Assembly: GCA_016197345.1 (NCBI GenBank)
Contig: JACPVY010000035.1
Span: 1 to 10,949, forward strand
Direction: 5' to 3'
Source of the DNA: Burkholderiales bacterium
Lineage (GTDB): Bacteria; Pseudomonadota; Gammaproteobacteria; Burkholderiales; Burkholderiaceae_D
DNA: 10,949 bases
Shown in pieces: positions 1-6,574 of the stretch. Position 1 is the stretch's first letter. The number at the start of each line of letters is the position of its first letter. The notes beneath the pieces are model-generated. The model was not told the DNA's origin and did no database searches. It saw only the letters and a list, made by a program, of their open reading frames with translations. A program made the position numbers and the translations under genes.

Positions 1-1368
1 CAACGCTTGCTACAGCAACTACTCAAAGCCAGCCTACGCAATGATGACAATGCCGTGCTCGACTGGCGCAATATGATAGAAGAGCAGCCCTATATCGCCC
101 GTGGTCAGCGCAAAGAGGCACGCAAACTCAATAGCCAAGGTTTGGCCTTGTTGGCGAAAAATGATTTTGCGGCCGCGCTAGCGCAACTGGAGGCAGCGCA
201 GCAAGCTGATCCAGCCGATGCTGAGATTAGCAATAACTATGGCTACGCGCTATACAAAGCGGGACGTCTGCCAGCCGCCGTCACTAGCTTGCAGCAAACG
301 CTGGCCTTAGCGCCAGCGCGTGCGGCGGCGTGGGGCAATTTGGGCGATGTGTATGCAAGCTTGGGGCAAGAAAAAGAAGCGATTGCCTGCTATCAAAATG
401 CTTATCGTTTTTCGCGCGCCGCCGACAAAACCTTGGCGTATTTCAAGCATCAACAACAAGATAGCACCACGAGCGCTAGCGTGAAGCAAGCGTTGGAGCG
501 CGCAATTGCGCTGCTAGCTGGCAATCGCAGCAATGATGGTGAGCGCGCTGCCGCTGGATTTGCGCCGCTACCACCGTCGAGCGCCACATTGCCAGCGCCC
601 GCACCGACCACTGCACCAACCGCGCCACCAAGCACGCCCGGCCCGAAGCCTGCCATGCCTAGCGTTTCGGCGCTGCCGTTTGAAACGGTGAATCAAAACA
701 ATCCACAAACCCTATTCCGCCTCGCCAAAAGTGGCAACAAAGACGCCTTGCGCGATTTGCACAAGCTAGCCGAAAGCGGCCATAGCATGGCGCAATATCT
801 GTCTGGCGTCGCGCATGAAAATGGCTATGCAACCTTGATGGACCCTAGCATTGCAGTCAGTTGGTATAAGCGCGCGGTGGCGCAAAATCTGTCGCAAGCG
901 CAATTTGCACTGGCTTATGCCACTAGCCTTGGGCTTGGGGTGGAGCAAGATGCGGCCGAAGCTGCGCGCTTATATAAACTCGCCGCTGAACAAGGCAATG
1001 CTTCGGCGCAAAATAATCTGGGCGTGATGTACGCCCGTGGTCAAGGTGTGACGCAAGATTTTGTGCAGGCGTGCCAGTGGTATCAGCGTTCTGCGGAACA
1101 AAATGATCCGTGGGCACAAGTCAATCTGGGGCGCGCTTATCAAGCGGGCAAATGCGGCAAAGTGGAATTGGAAGCCGCCGCCAAATTATTTACACGCGCC
1201 GCCAGCAGTGGCTATGCCGCGGGCCAGTTTAAATATGGCCAAGCACTGGAATATGGTTCCGGGATCACGAAGGATTTGCCGCAAGCAATTAGCTGGTATA
1301 AAAAAGCCGCTGAGCAAGGTTTGGAACCCGCGCGCGATGCCTTGAAGCGCTTGAATGCGCTAGATTGA
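1..1368 (+). CDS. TPR and Sel1-like repeat protein, 5' end outside the window
   Basis: The reading frame is open from the first base, so the true start lies upstream; the TTG at 7 is only the first possible start inside the window. About 455 codons are visible. Residues ~37-137 form roughly three tetratricopeptide repeats. A low-complexity Ala/Pro/Thr linker (~186-222) follows. Residues ~235-450 hold four to five Sel1-like repeats, recognisable by recurring AxxxYKxAAEQGxxxAQ patterns such as RLYKLAAEQG and SWYKKAAEQG. Both repeat types form alpha-solenoids used for protein-protein contacts, so a scaffold or assembly role is likely. No catalytic motif is seen. Localisation cannot be judged without the N-terminus. 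The gene ends at TGA 1366-1368, just before a hairpin terminator, and converges on the MocR-type regulator. The domain reading is firm; the specific function is unknown. Confidence 0.9.
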   Translation, partial: QRLLQQLLKASLRNDDNAVLDWRNMIEEQPYIARGQRKEARKLNSQGLALLAKNDFAAALAQLEAAQQADPADAEISNNYGYALYKAGRLPAAVTSLQQTLALAPARAAAWGNLGDVYASLGQEKEAIACYQNAYRFSRAADKTLAYFKHQQQDSTTSASVKQALERAIALLAGNRSNDGERAAAGFAPLPPSSATLPAPAPTTAPTAPPSTPGPKPAMPSVSALPFETVNQNNPQTLFRLAKSGNKDALRDLHKLAESGHSMAQYLSGVAHENGYATLMDPSIAVSWYKRAVAQNLSQAQFALAYATSLGLGVEQDAAEAARLYKLAAEQGNASAQNNLGVMYARGQGVTQDFVQACQWYQRSAEQNDPWAQVNLGRAYQAGKCGKVELEAAAKLFTRAASSGYAAGQFKYGQALEYGSGITKDLPQAISWYKKAAEQGLEPARDALKRLNALD

Positions 1369-1376
1369 TCAACATT

Positions 1377-1419
1377 GGGGACACATCAACTGCGAGGCAG
1401 TGCTATGTCCCTATTTTTT
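1377..1419 (+). terminator. Rho-independent terminator of the TPR/Sel1 gene, built on a GGGACA/TGTCCC inverted repeat
   Basis: GGGACA (1378-1383) pairs with TGTCCC (1406-1411). Nested inside, ACTGC (1390-1394) pairs with GCAGT (1397-1401). A run of six T follows at 1414-1419. It begins 9 bp after the TPR gene stop and its T-tract overlaps the 3' end of the convergent regulator gene. The outer stem sequence recurs near 4596 and 5896. Confidence 0.75.
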
Positions 1420-2928
1420 GATAGCGCGCTCAATCACTTGCGCCAGCTTAGCAAACGCTGGCGCAATTTCTTCTTCTGGCACATAGGCATAACCGAGCAT
1501 CAAGCCGCGTTGACGCTTTGCTAGCGGCGTGCTGTTCAAATAATAGCCCGATAGCGGTCGGGCGATGATGCCACTGGCCAGCGCTTGCTGCGATAGCGCA
1601 ACGTCATCGCAATCGTCTGGCAGCCTTAGCGCTAAGTGCAAACCCGCTTCGGCACCGCTAATCGAAAAACGCGTGCCAAAATGCCGCTGAATTTCTTGCT
1701 GCAAGCGCAAACGCCGTTCGCTATACAACTGGCGCATGCGCCGCACATGTGAAGCGAAATGGCCTTCGACCATGAAGTCAGTCAACACCGCTTGCGTGAA
1801 TAAATGGCCACCGCGATATAGTTCAGAGAGCGCGGTCGCAAAAATATCGGCCAGCGCGGGCGGCACGACTAAAAAACCGGTGCGCAAACCGGGGAATAAG
1901 GTCTTGCTAAACGTCCCCATGTAGAGCACACGCTGAGCGCTATCCATCCCCTGTAGCGAAGCCAGCGGCCTGCCGCCAAAGCGAAATTCGCTATCGTAAT
2001 CATCTTCCACCACACACGCGCTATTGTCTTGAGCGTATTGCACCAATTGCCGCCGCCGCGCTAGGCTCATCGTCACCCCGGTCGGATATTGGTGGGACGG
2101 CGTGACAAAAATCAACTTCGGCGCTCCAGCGGCTGGCATGTCCAATTGCGCGCTGAAATTCATGCCTTCATCATCGACGGGGATAGGCACGGTTTCCATA
2201 TCGAGCGCATGCAAGACGCTACGCGTGCCCCAATAGCCGGGATCTTCGACCCAGGCTTTTTCTTTCGCATCACCGAGCAATTTGGCGATCAAATCTATCG
2301 ATTGATGGATGCCATTCGTGATCAAGACATTTTCGGCGCTGCAATTGACCGAGCGCGCTAAGCGCAGATATTCGGCAATCGCGCTCCTGAGCGGCAAATA
2401 GCCACCGGCTTGGCTATAGGTCAGCAAATCTATCCGCCCACGTCGCCATACTTTGTTGTGTAAGCGGCTCCAGATTTTGTAGGGAAAATGACTGACGTCG
2501 GGTACGCCCGGCATGAACGCCCCCCATTGCTGTTCACTGACGCCGACCTGCGCCATCAAATGCCGCCCACGCTGCGATAAGCCTACCTGTTCACTCGCGA
2601 GCGCATCCGGCAATGGCTTTTTGTTGTCAATTTGCGGGCTGGTGCTCGGTGCGGTATCGGCAATGAAACTACCGGAGCCGGGACGGGTTTCGATATAGCC
2701 TTCGGCAATCAATTGCTCGTAAGCGAACATCACCGTGTTGCGCGATAGGCCCAGCTCACGCGCTAATTCGCGCGAGGATGGCAATTGCATGCCTACGGGT
2801 AGCACTTGCTGCAAAATTGCCTGCCTGATCACCTGATACAATTGCCGATTCATTGGCAAGTTCGGGCGGGTCGCCTCAGAATGATTCTCGCTGGCGGGCG
2901 CTTGACGCGGCAAGGCTAGCCGTTGCAT
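1411..2928 (-). CDS. MocR/GabR-family PLP-dependent transcriptional regulator (GntR HTH fused to aminotransferase-like domain)
   Basis: Counting from the ATG at 2928 (505 aa), residues ~28-90 are a GntR winged helix, with LPSSRELARELGLSRNTV followed by GYIETRPGSGSF. After a linker, residues ~135-505 match a class I aminotransferase fold. PLP-site residues are kept: D309 and Y311 in VEDDYDSEF, and K342 in GTFSKTLFPGLR. The D309-K342 distance of 33 equals that in B. subtilis GabR (D279/K312), so internal-aldimine formation is expected. Family members bind DNA and sense PLP or GABA-PLP adducts. It is divergent from the gabD-like gene, which it probably controls; that target is inferred. The start is uncertain. 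The frame is open up to GTG 3030, but a TATAAT box at 2998-2993 argues for a start downstream of it. TTG 2958 would add PLTDFLMQRL, which resembles family N-termini. Neither candidate start has a clear Shine-Dalgarno sequence. Confidence 0.93.
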   Translation of the reverse strand: MQRLALPRQAPASENHSEATRPNLPMNRQLYQVIRQAILQQVLPVGMQLPSSRELARELGLSRNTVMFAYEQLIAEGYIETRPGSGSFIADTAPSTSPQIDNKKPLPDALASEQVGLSQRGRHLMAQVGVSEQQWGAFMPGVPDVSHFPYKIWSRLHNKVWRRGRIDLLTYSQAGGYLPLRSAIAEYLRLARSVNCSAENVLITNGIHQSIDLIAKLLGDAKEKAWVEDPGYWGTRSVLHALDMETVPIPVDDEGMNFSAQLDMPAAGAPKLIFVTPSHQYPTGVTMSLARRRQLVQYAQDNSACVVEDDYDSEFRFGGRPLASLQGMDSAQRVLYMGTFSKTLFPGLRTGFLVVPPALADIFATALSELYRGGHLFTQAVLTDFMVEGHFASHVRRMRQLYSERRLRLQQEIQRHFGTRFSISGAEAGLHLALRLPDDCDDVALSQQALASGIIARPLSGYYLNSTPLAKRQRGLMLGYAYVPEEEIAPAFAKLAQVIERAIKK

Positions 2929-2992
2929 TAAAAAGTCGGTGAGAGGGGATGGATGCAAAGTGGCACCATTAAAAAATTCAAATTGGTTCTTT

Positions 2993-2998
2993 ATTATA
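2993..2998 (-). promoter_or_regulatory. -10 box (TATAAT) of the MocR-type regulator gene
   Basis: The minus strand reads TATAAT, a perfect sigma-70 -10 hexamer. No good -35 hexamer is seen 16-18 bp upstream. Transcription would start near 2986, which makes the GTG at 3030 an unlikely translation start. Confidence 0.5.
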
Positions 2999-3040
2999 GG
3001 GCCAGCACAGCATAAGATCATCCTAATCACAATGTGTTAA

Positions 3041-3059
3041 TATATTTAGATTATATCTA
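3041..3059 (+). promoter_or_regulatory. gabD promoter region with a perfect 13-bp palindrome (candidate MocR-type operator)
   Basis: TATATT at 3041-3046 is a possible -10 element without a recognisable -35, as expected for an activator-dependent promoter. Immediately after it, TAGAT-TAT-ATCTA (3047-3059) is a perfect inverted repeat centred at 3053. A related AGATCAT lies at 3015-3021, about three helical turns (33 bp) from AGATTAT at 3048-3054. GabR-type regulators bind in such divergent regions. The operator assignment is inference. Confidence 0.4.
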
Positions 3060-3078
3060 TCCGCAAAATCACAACCTC

Positions 3079-3083
3079 AGGAG
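3079..3083 (+). promoter_or_regulatory. Ribosome binding site of the gabD-like gene
   Basis: AGGAG lies 5 bases upstream of ATG 3089 (spacer AACAC). It is the strongest Shine-Dalgarno sequence in front of any of the confidently called genes here and fixes the dehydrogenase start. Confidence 0.8.
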
Positions 3084-3088
3084 AACAC

Positions 3089-4543
3089 ATGCTGCAATTA
3101 AAAGACCCTAGCTTGCTGCGCCAACAAGCGTATATCAATGGCACTTGGTGTGATGCCGACGATGGCAAGACCTTGGTGGTGACCAATCCCGCCACCAGCG
3201 AACAAATCGGCACCATCGCTTACATGGGTGCGAACGAGGCGAAACGCGCGATTGACGCGGCGAATGCAGCATGGCCAGCATGGCGTAAAAAAACCTCGAA
3301 AGAGCGCGCAGCGATTTTGCGCAAATGGCATGACTTGATGATGGCCAATCTGGATGATTTGGGCTTGATCATGACTTCCGAACAAGGCAAGCCGCTGCCA
3401 GAAGCAAAAGGTGAAGTCGCTTTTGCTGCCTCGTTTTTGGAGTGGTTTGGCGAAGAAGCGAAACGGATTTGCGGCGATGTGATGCAATCGCCTTGGGCTG
3501 ATAAGCGTAGCGTGATTTTGAAAGAACCGATTGGCGTGTGCGCTGCGATTACGCCGTGGAATTTCCCCGCCGCGATGATTACGCGTAAAGTCGGCCCAGC
3601 GCTTGCTGCTGGTTGCACGATTGTCGTTCGCCCTGCCGATTTGACACCTTATTCTGCACTCGCGCTAGCCGTATTGGCCGAACGCGCTGGCGTGCCACCG
3701 GGCGTGTTTAGCGTCATCACTGGTGCTTCGCGCGCAATTGGCGGCGAATTTACCTCCAATCCTATCGTGCGCAAATTGACGTTTACTGGCTCGACCGAAG
3801 TCGGCCGCGTCTTGATGCAACAATGCGCCCCAACCATCAAAAAACTCTCGCTCGAACTCGGCGGCAACGCACCATTCATCGTATTTGATGATGCTGATTT
3901 GGATGCGGCAGTCGAAGGCGCGTTGATCTCCAAATATCGCAATGCGGGACAGACCTGCGTTTGCGCCAATCGTATCTATGTGCAAGATGGTGTGTATGAC
4001 GCCTTCGCCGAAAAATTCGCGAAAGCAGTGGCACGTTTAAAAGTCGGCAATGGCGTCGAAGAAGGTGTCACCCAAGGCCCATTGATCGACGACAAAGCGG
4101 TGCAAAAAGTGGAAGAACATATCGCCGATGCGCTCGCTAAAGGTGGTCGTCTGCTCGCCGGTGGTAAGCGCCACGCGTTAGGCCATAGCTTCTTTGAGCC
4201 AACCATTATTGCCGATGTGACCTCGGACATGCGCGTCGCTAGCGAAGAAACTTTCGGCCCCTTAGCACCGCTATTCCGCTTCAAAACTGATGAAGAAGTA
4301 TTGGCGATGGCAAACGACACCGAGTTGGGCCTCGCTAGCTATTTCTATTCACGCGACATCGGCCGCGTTTGGCGCATCGCCGAAGGTTTGGAAAGCGGCA
4401 TGGTCGGCGTCAATACGGGTTTGATCTCAAATGAAATCGCACCGTTTGGCGGCATCAAACAATCTGGTTTGGGTCGTGAAGGCTCGAAATACGGGATTGA
4501 AGACTATTTGGAAATCAAATATGTCTGCATGGGTGGGATGTGA
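3089..4543 (+). CDS. gabD: Succinate-semialdehyde dehydrogenase, GabD-type NAD(P)+-dependent aldehyde dehydrogenase
   Basis: The 484-residue product has the normal GabD length and oxidises succinate semialdehyde to succinate, the last step of GABA degradation, in the cytoplasm. Visible aldehyde dehydrogenase motifs are TPWNFP with N158 (oxyanion hole), FTGSTEVGR (230s, cofactor-binding glycine turn), LELGGNAPF with general base E256, and NAGQTCVCANR with catalytic C290. One oddity is that the KPA motif, whose lysine contacts the cofactor ribose (K179 in E. coli GabD by my alignment), reads RPA here (R181), a conservative change. The gene starts behind a good AGGAG. It is divergent from a GabR-like regulator, so induction by GABA or PLP status is plausible. 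No aminotransferase (gabT) lies in the window, so the semialdehyde source is not shown. A related semialdehyde dehydrogenase such as glutarate-semialdehyde dehydrogenase cannot be excluded. Confidence 0.92.
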   Translation: MLQLKDPSLLRQQAYINGTWCDADDGKTLVVTNPATSEQIGTIAYMGANEAKRAIDAANAAWPAWRKKTSKERAAILRKWHDLMMANLDDLGLIMTSEQGKPLPEAKGEVAFAASFLEWFGEEAKRICGDVMQSPWADKRSVILKEPIGVCAAITPWNFPAAMITRKVGPALAAGCTIVVRPADLTPYSALALAVLAERAGVPPGVFSVITGASRAIGGEFTSNPIVRKLTFTGSTEVGRVLMQQCAPTIKKLSLELGGNAPFIVFDDADLDAAVEGALISKYRNAGQTCVCANRIYVQDGVYDAFAEKFAKAVARLKVGNGVEEGVTQGPLIDDKAVQKVEEHIADALAKGGRLLAGGKRHALGHSFFEPTIIADVTSDMRVASEETFGPLAPLFRFKTDEEVLAMANDTELGLASYFYSRDIGRVWRIAEGLESGMVGVNTGLISNEIAPFGGIKQSGLGREGSKYGIEDYLEIKYVCMGGM

Positions 4544-4560
4544 TTGATGATATGAGGATG

Positions 4561-4587
4561 TGAAGCGCTGGCATCGTCAGCGCTTCA
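4561..4587 (+). terminator. Perfect 10-bp hairpin downstream of gabD
   Basis: TGAAGCGCTG (4561-4570) pairs perfectly with CAGCGCTTCA (4578-4587) around a 7-nt loop, 17 bp after the gabD stop. No T-tract follows on either strand, so it may be an atypical or bidirectional terminator between convergent genes, or an mRNA 3' stabiliser. Confidence 0.5.
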
Positions 4588-4595
4588 ATCAACGG

Positions 4596-4620
4596 GGACA
4601 GGCATCAACAATGCCCGTCC
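4596..4620 (-). terminator. Second hairpin between convergent genes, member of the GGGACA repeat family
   Basis: On the minus strand GGACGGGCAT (4620-4611) pairs with ATGCCTGTCC (4605-4596) around a 5-nt loop with one G-U pair. On the plus strand the same position is an A-C mismatch, so the fold favours minus-strand RNA. It lies 16 bp past the stop of the PEP-CTERM gene. No T-tract follows. The GGGGACA...CATCAAC part matches the terminator at 1377. Confidence 0.45.
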
Positions 4621-4636
4621 ACGTTTGTTATCAGTC

Positions 4637-5461
4637 TTATGATACTTTCTGCCCACTCGCTACGCGACGACGCGCAATCGCACCCAACACCGCTAAGCCA
4701 GACAACATCATGGCGTAAGTTTCTGGTTCAGGCACAGCAGGAACATTCGGCCCGAACGCATTGCCGTAATCCTGCGCAGAAATTGAATTATGGATATTGA
4801 TCTGACCATAGGAGTTGTACGCGCTACGGTTGACATAGCTCAGAGCAAAGTCGGATTCGTAATATTCCTCATTGCTACCGTAGTAACTCGTTGCGGCCTG
4901 ACCATAAGCTGAGACTTTGCTATTACCACTTTGACTGCTGAGAGTGATATCGGTGCCACTGCTCGCGCTATTCATCCAACTATAACCACTGCCAGTACTG
5001 ATCGCGGAACCTGCGAGTGTGCCAGTAAAAACCAGCTTGGTATGTGGGCTAAGCACGAACGAGCCGCTCAAGCGCTGATCGGCTGAAATCACGCCGTAGG
5101 TCGTGTCCGCCATATTGCCATTGGCAAATAAGACATTCCCCATCATACCGCTGCCGACCTTACTGCTACCATCATCGCTACTTGCTGAGCTTTGAAAATT
5201 TTTCCAGCTGTGCACGGTACGGCTGGCCGAACCATTGGTGGACTCGCCGTCAACTGACACACTCAGGCTGACACTAGACTGCCCTGTCATGTCATAAAAC
5301 TGAATAGTCGGGCTAATGCCATCGCTGGCATCGAGATCTAGCAAGGTATAGCTCAAGTCTGTGATGCCAGCAGTAGCTGTTTTTGCCGCCATTGCATTGT
5401 TACTGAAAATTGCCAAAGAAACAGACAAAGTAAGCATGCTTACGGTAGAAATTAGTTTCAT
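4637..5461 (-). CDS. PEP-CTERM sorting-domain exported protein
   Basis: The ATG at 5461 gives 274 residues beginning MKLISTVSMLTLSVSLAIFS, a standard Sec signal peptide with likely cleavage after AMA (residue 25). The frame is open to 5554, but that start would put ~31 unlikely residues before the signal peptide. The mature part is rich in Ser, Gly, Thr and Asn, without a recognised domain, and is probably beta-rich. The C-terminus carries a textbook PEP-CTERM signal: VPEPETYAM (243-251), a hydrophobic stretch to ~262, and RRR (264-266). Such proteins are anchored, cleaved and sorted by exosortase and are linked to extracellular polysaccharide and biofilm in Gram-negative bacteria. The exosortase locus must be elsewhere. 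There is no strong Shine-Dalgarno sequence (only AGAAAG). The specific role is unknown. Confidence 0.88.
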   Translation of the reverse strand: MKLISTVSMLTLSVSLAIFSNNAMAAKTATAGITDLSYTLLDLDASDGISPTIQFYDMTGQSSVSLSVSVDGESTNGSASRTVHSWKNFQSSASSDDGSSKVGSGMMGNVLFANGNMADTTYGVISADQRLSGSFVLSPHTKLVFTGTLAGSAISTGSGYSWMNSASSGTDITLSSQSGNSKVSAYGQAATSYYGSNEEYYESDFALSYVNRSAYNSYGQINIHNSISAQDYGNAFGPNVPAVPEPETYAMMLSGLAVLGAIARRRVASGQKVS

Positions 5462-5895
5462 ATGCGCTTTCTGATAAATGGAGGTAAAAAGACATTGTGT
5501 GTAGTTTATTTTTTCAGTTACTACTTTTTGTCTTGGATTTCCGGCCGCCATCAAAGCAGGACGCTAGAGTAATCTACATTTTTCGAATTGAACAGATACA
5601 GTTAGGGACTTTCTGATGCAGAACAGATTTCACAATTTCCATACTTAAAGTTTCCAACAGCAAACCTTTCTCATCGCCATCATTGTAACTTTTAATAAAT
5701 ACCAAATGACACATTTTACCGAGCGGAGTTTGCCGGGTTGAGAGGATCAAGGAAAGAAGGAATGGATGGATGGTGGCACTAGCACCCGCCCCTGTGCTTT
5801 ACCTGCTCTTGGAAAAGGTTTCGCGCTGATGTGCAGGCGGAAAAAAGGTGGTGGTTGGCGGGTGGCAGCGCAGCGGTCGCATTGCATCGGAAATA
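5462..5895. other. Intergenic region upstream of the PEP-CTERM gene, no gene recognised
   Basis: It should hold the minus-strand promoter of the PEP-CTERM gene, but I see no convincing -35/-10 pair and no sigma-54 GG-N10-GC pair. On the plus strand AGAAGG (5755-5760) sits 5 bases before ATG 5766, which opens a 94-codon frame to 6050. Its Arg/Gly/Cys-rich product looks fortuitous and runs through the inverted repeat at 5896, so I do not call it. A minor ATG at 5762 opens only M-D-G-W-W-H before a stop. Confidence 0.4.
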
Positions 5896-5920
5896 GGGAC
5901 AGGCTATTAAGTCCTGTCCC
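5896..5920. repeat. Inverted repeat of the GGGACA/TGTCCC family
   Basis: GGGACAGG (5896-5903) and CCTGTCCC (5913-5920) are perfect 8-bp inverted arms around a 9-nt loop. The same core occurs at 1378-1411 and, degenerate, at 4596-4620, always between genes. There is no T-tract. It probably belongs to a dispersed REP-like palindromic family; mobility by a RAYT-type transposase elsewhere in the genome is speculation. Confidence 0.6.
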
Positions 5921-5924
5921 GAAT

Positions 5925-6351
5925 ACTACATTTGGCGAGTTAGCAAATACTGCCGCCTATGCTTTTTCCCGTTTTCAAATCGAAGCCAAAGGAGCAAGAA
6001 TATTCACCTTTTTCACTTCGTTGACAGGAAATTTTTTCACCGTCTTATAGCACAACCAACGCTGTACAAGCTTATCAAGCGAACGGCAACTTGCTGTATA
6101 CGGTGACGCTAACCGGTGGCGCCACGGATGCCTTTTCACTCGCGGCGACGGGTTTAGAAATTTTTGGCTGGCACGTGCAAACCGCCTATGGTCAACACCA
6201 ACTTGCCCACAATGGCACGGTAGGTGATTTCAGCACCGATTATCACTGGCATTATCGAGCCAAGTTGGCCGATATAATCCAGCCCGGCGCCGTCCCGGCG
6301 CCAAAATCCGCGGCGGGACGGATGCGCATTTTCTCTCAACACCCGCTGTGA
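5925..6351 (+). pseudogene. Possible frameshifted remnant of a secreted or PEP-CTERM-like protein gene
   Basis: Two overlapping plus-strand frames look protein-like and appear to continue each other. The first ends at 6050 with NTAAYAFSRFQIEAKGA followed by LTGNFF. The second, open from about 6025, reads ENFFTSYSTTNAVQAYQANG, then LLYTVTLTGGATDAFSLAAT and on to a stop at 6351. A single indel near 6035-6050 (next to the T-run at 6033-6038) would join them. The beta-strand-like, Thr/Ala/Gly-rich composition resembles exported PEP-CTERM-type proteins, and an AVPAP sequence occurs near the end without a hydrophobic anchor. No start, signal peptide or Shine-Dalgarno sequence can be assigned. Function is unrecognised, and chance open frames remain possible. 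Confidence 0.3.
6290..6321. repeat. 8-bp GC-rich inverted repeat
   Basis: CCGTCCCG (6290-6297) and CGGGACGG (6314-6321) are perfect inverted arms separated by 16 nt. It could form a hairpin near the end of the decayed frame. No T-tract follows, so a terminator role is unsupported. Confidence 0.35.
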
Positions 6352-6442
6352 TTTTGCGCTGACGTTTTATCAACTGACCATGTTCCATTCCCTGTAACAG
6401 GTATTCGAATGCACATTTCAACATCCACAAGCATCCTACCTG

Positions 6443-6460
6443 CCATATTGTGAAATATGG
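6443..6460. promoter_or_regulatory. 18-bp palindrome upstream of the TonB-like gene
   Basis: CCATATT (6443-6449) and AATATGG (6454-6460) are perfect inverted arms around GTGA. It lies ~115 bp before the ATG at 6575. AT-rich palindromes of this size are often operators for dimeric repressors, but no partner regulator is suggested by the neighbourhood and no clear promoter hexamers are visible. Confidence 0.3.
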
Positions 6461-6574
6461 GACACTTCCAGCTGATGAAAACGACGCTGTTTGCAAGCAA
6501 GTGCAACAATCAAAGCGTGCATAGCCAGCTACCTTTAGCATGCGCAGAGTTTTTCCTTAATTTGCCAAAGCGCT

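Noticed and set aside
2959..3030. Longer MocR regulator starting at GTG 3030
   Set aside because: The TATAAT box at 2998-2993 would put the GTG upstream of the transcript start, and the added residues do not resemble family N-termini.
5462..5554. N-terminal extension of the PEP-CTERM gene starting at 5554
   Set aside because: It would place ~31 residues without signal-peptide character in front of an obvious signal peptide; ATG 5461 is preferred.
5762..5782. Six-codon frame M-D-G-W-W-H preceded by AGAAGG, reminiscent of a tryptophan leader peptide
   Set aside because: No attenuator-like alternative stems with a T-tract and no tryptophan gene follow; the SD-to-ATG spacing is only 1 base. Probably chance.
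5774..5789. TGGCAC...GC resembling a sigma-54 -24/-12 promoter
   Set aside because: The GG-to-GC spacing is 11 rather than 10 and the -12 TTGC core is absent.
5766..6050. 94-codon plus-strand frame with an acceptable Shine-Dalgarno spacing
   Set aside because: The product is low-complexity Arg/Gly/Cys-rich at first, runs through the GGGACA inverted repeat, and only its last third looks protein-like; better read as chance frame plus a decayed remnant.
6385..6392. CCATTCCC, similar to the operator half-site at 7289
   Set aside because: No second copy at 21-bp spacing, so it does not form a LytTR-type pair.
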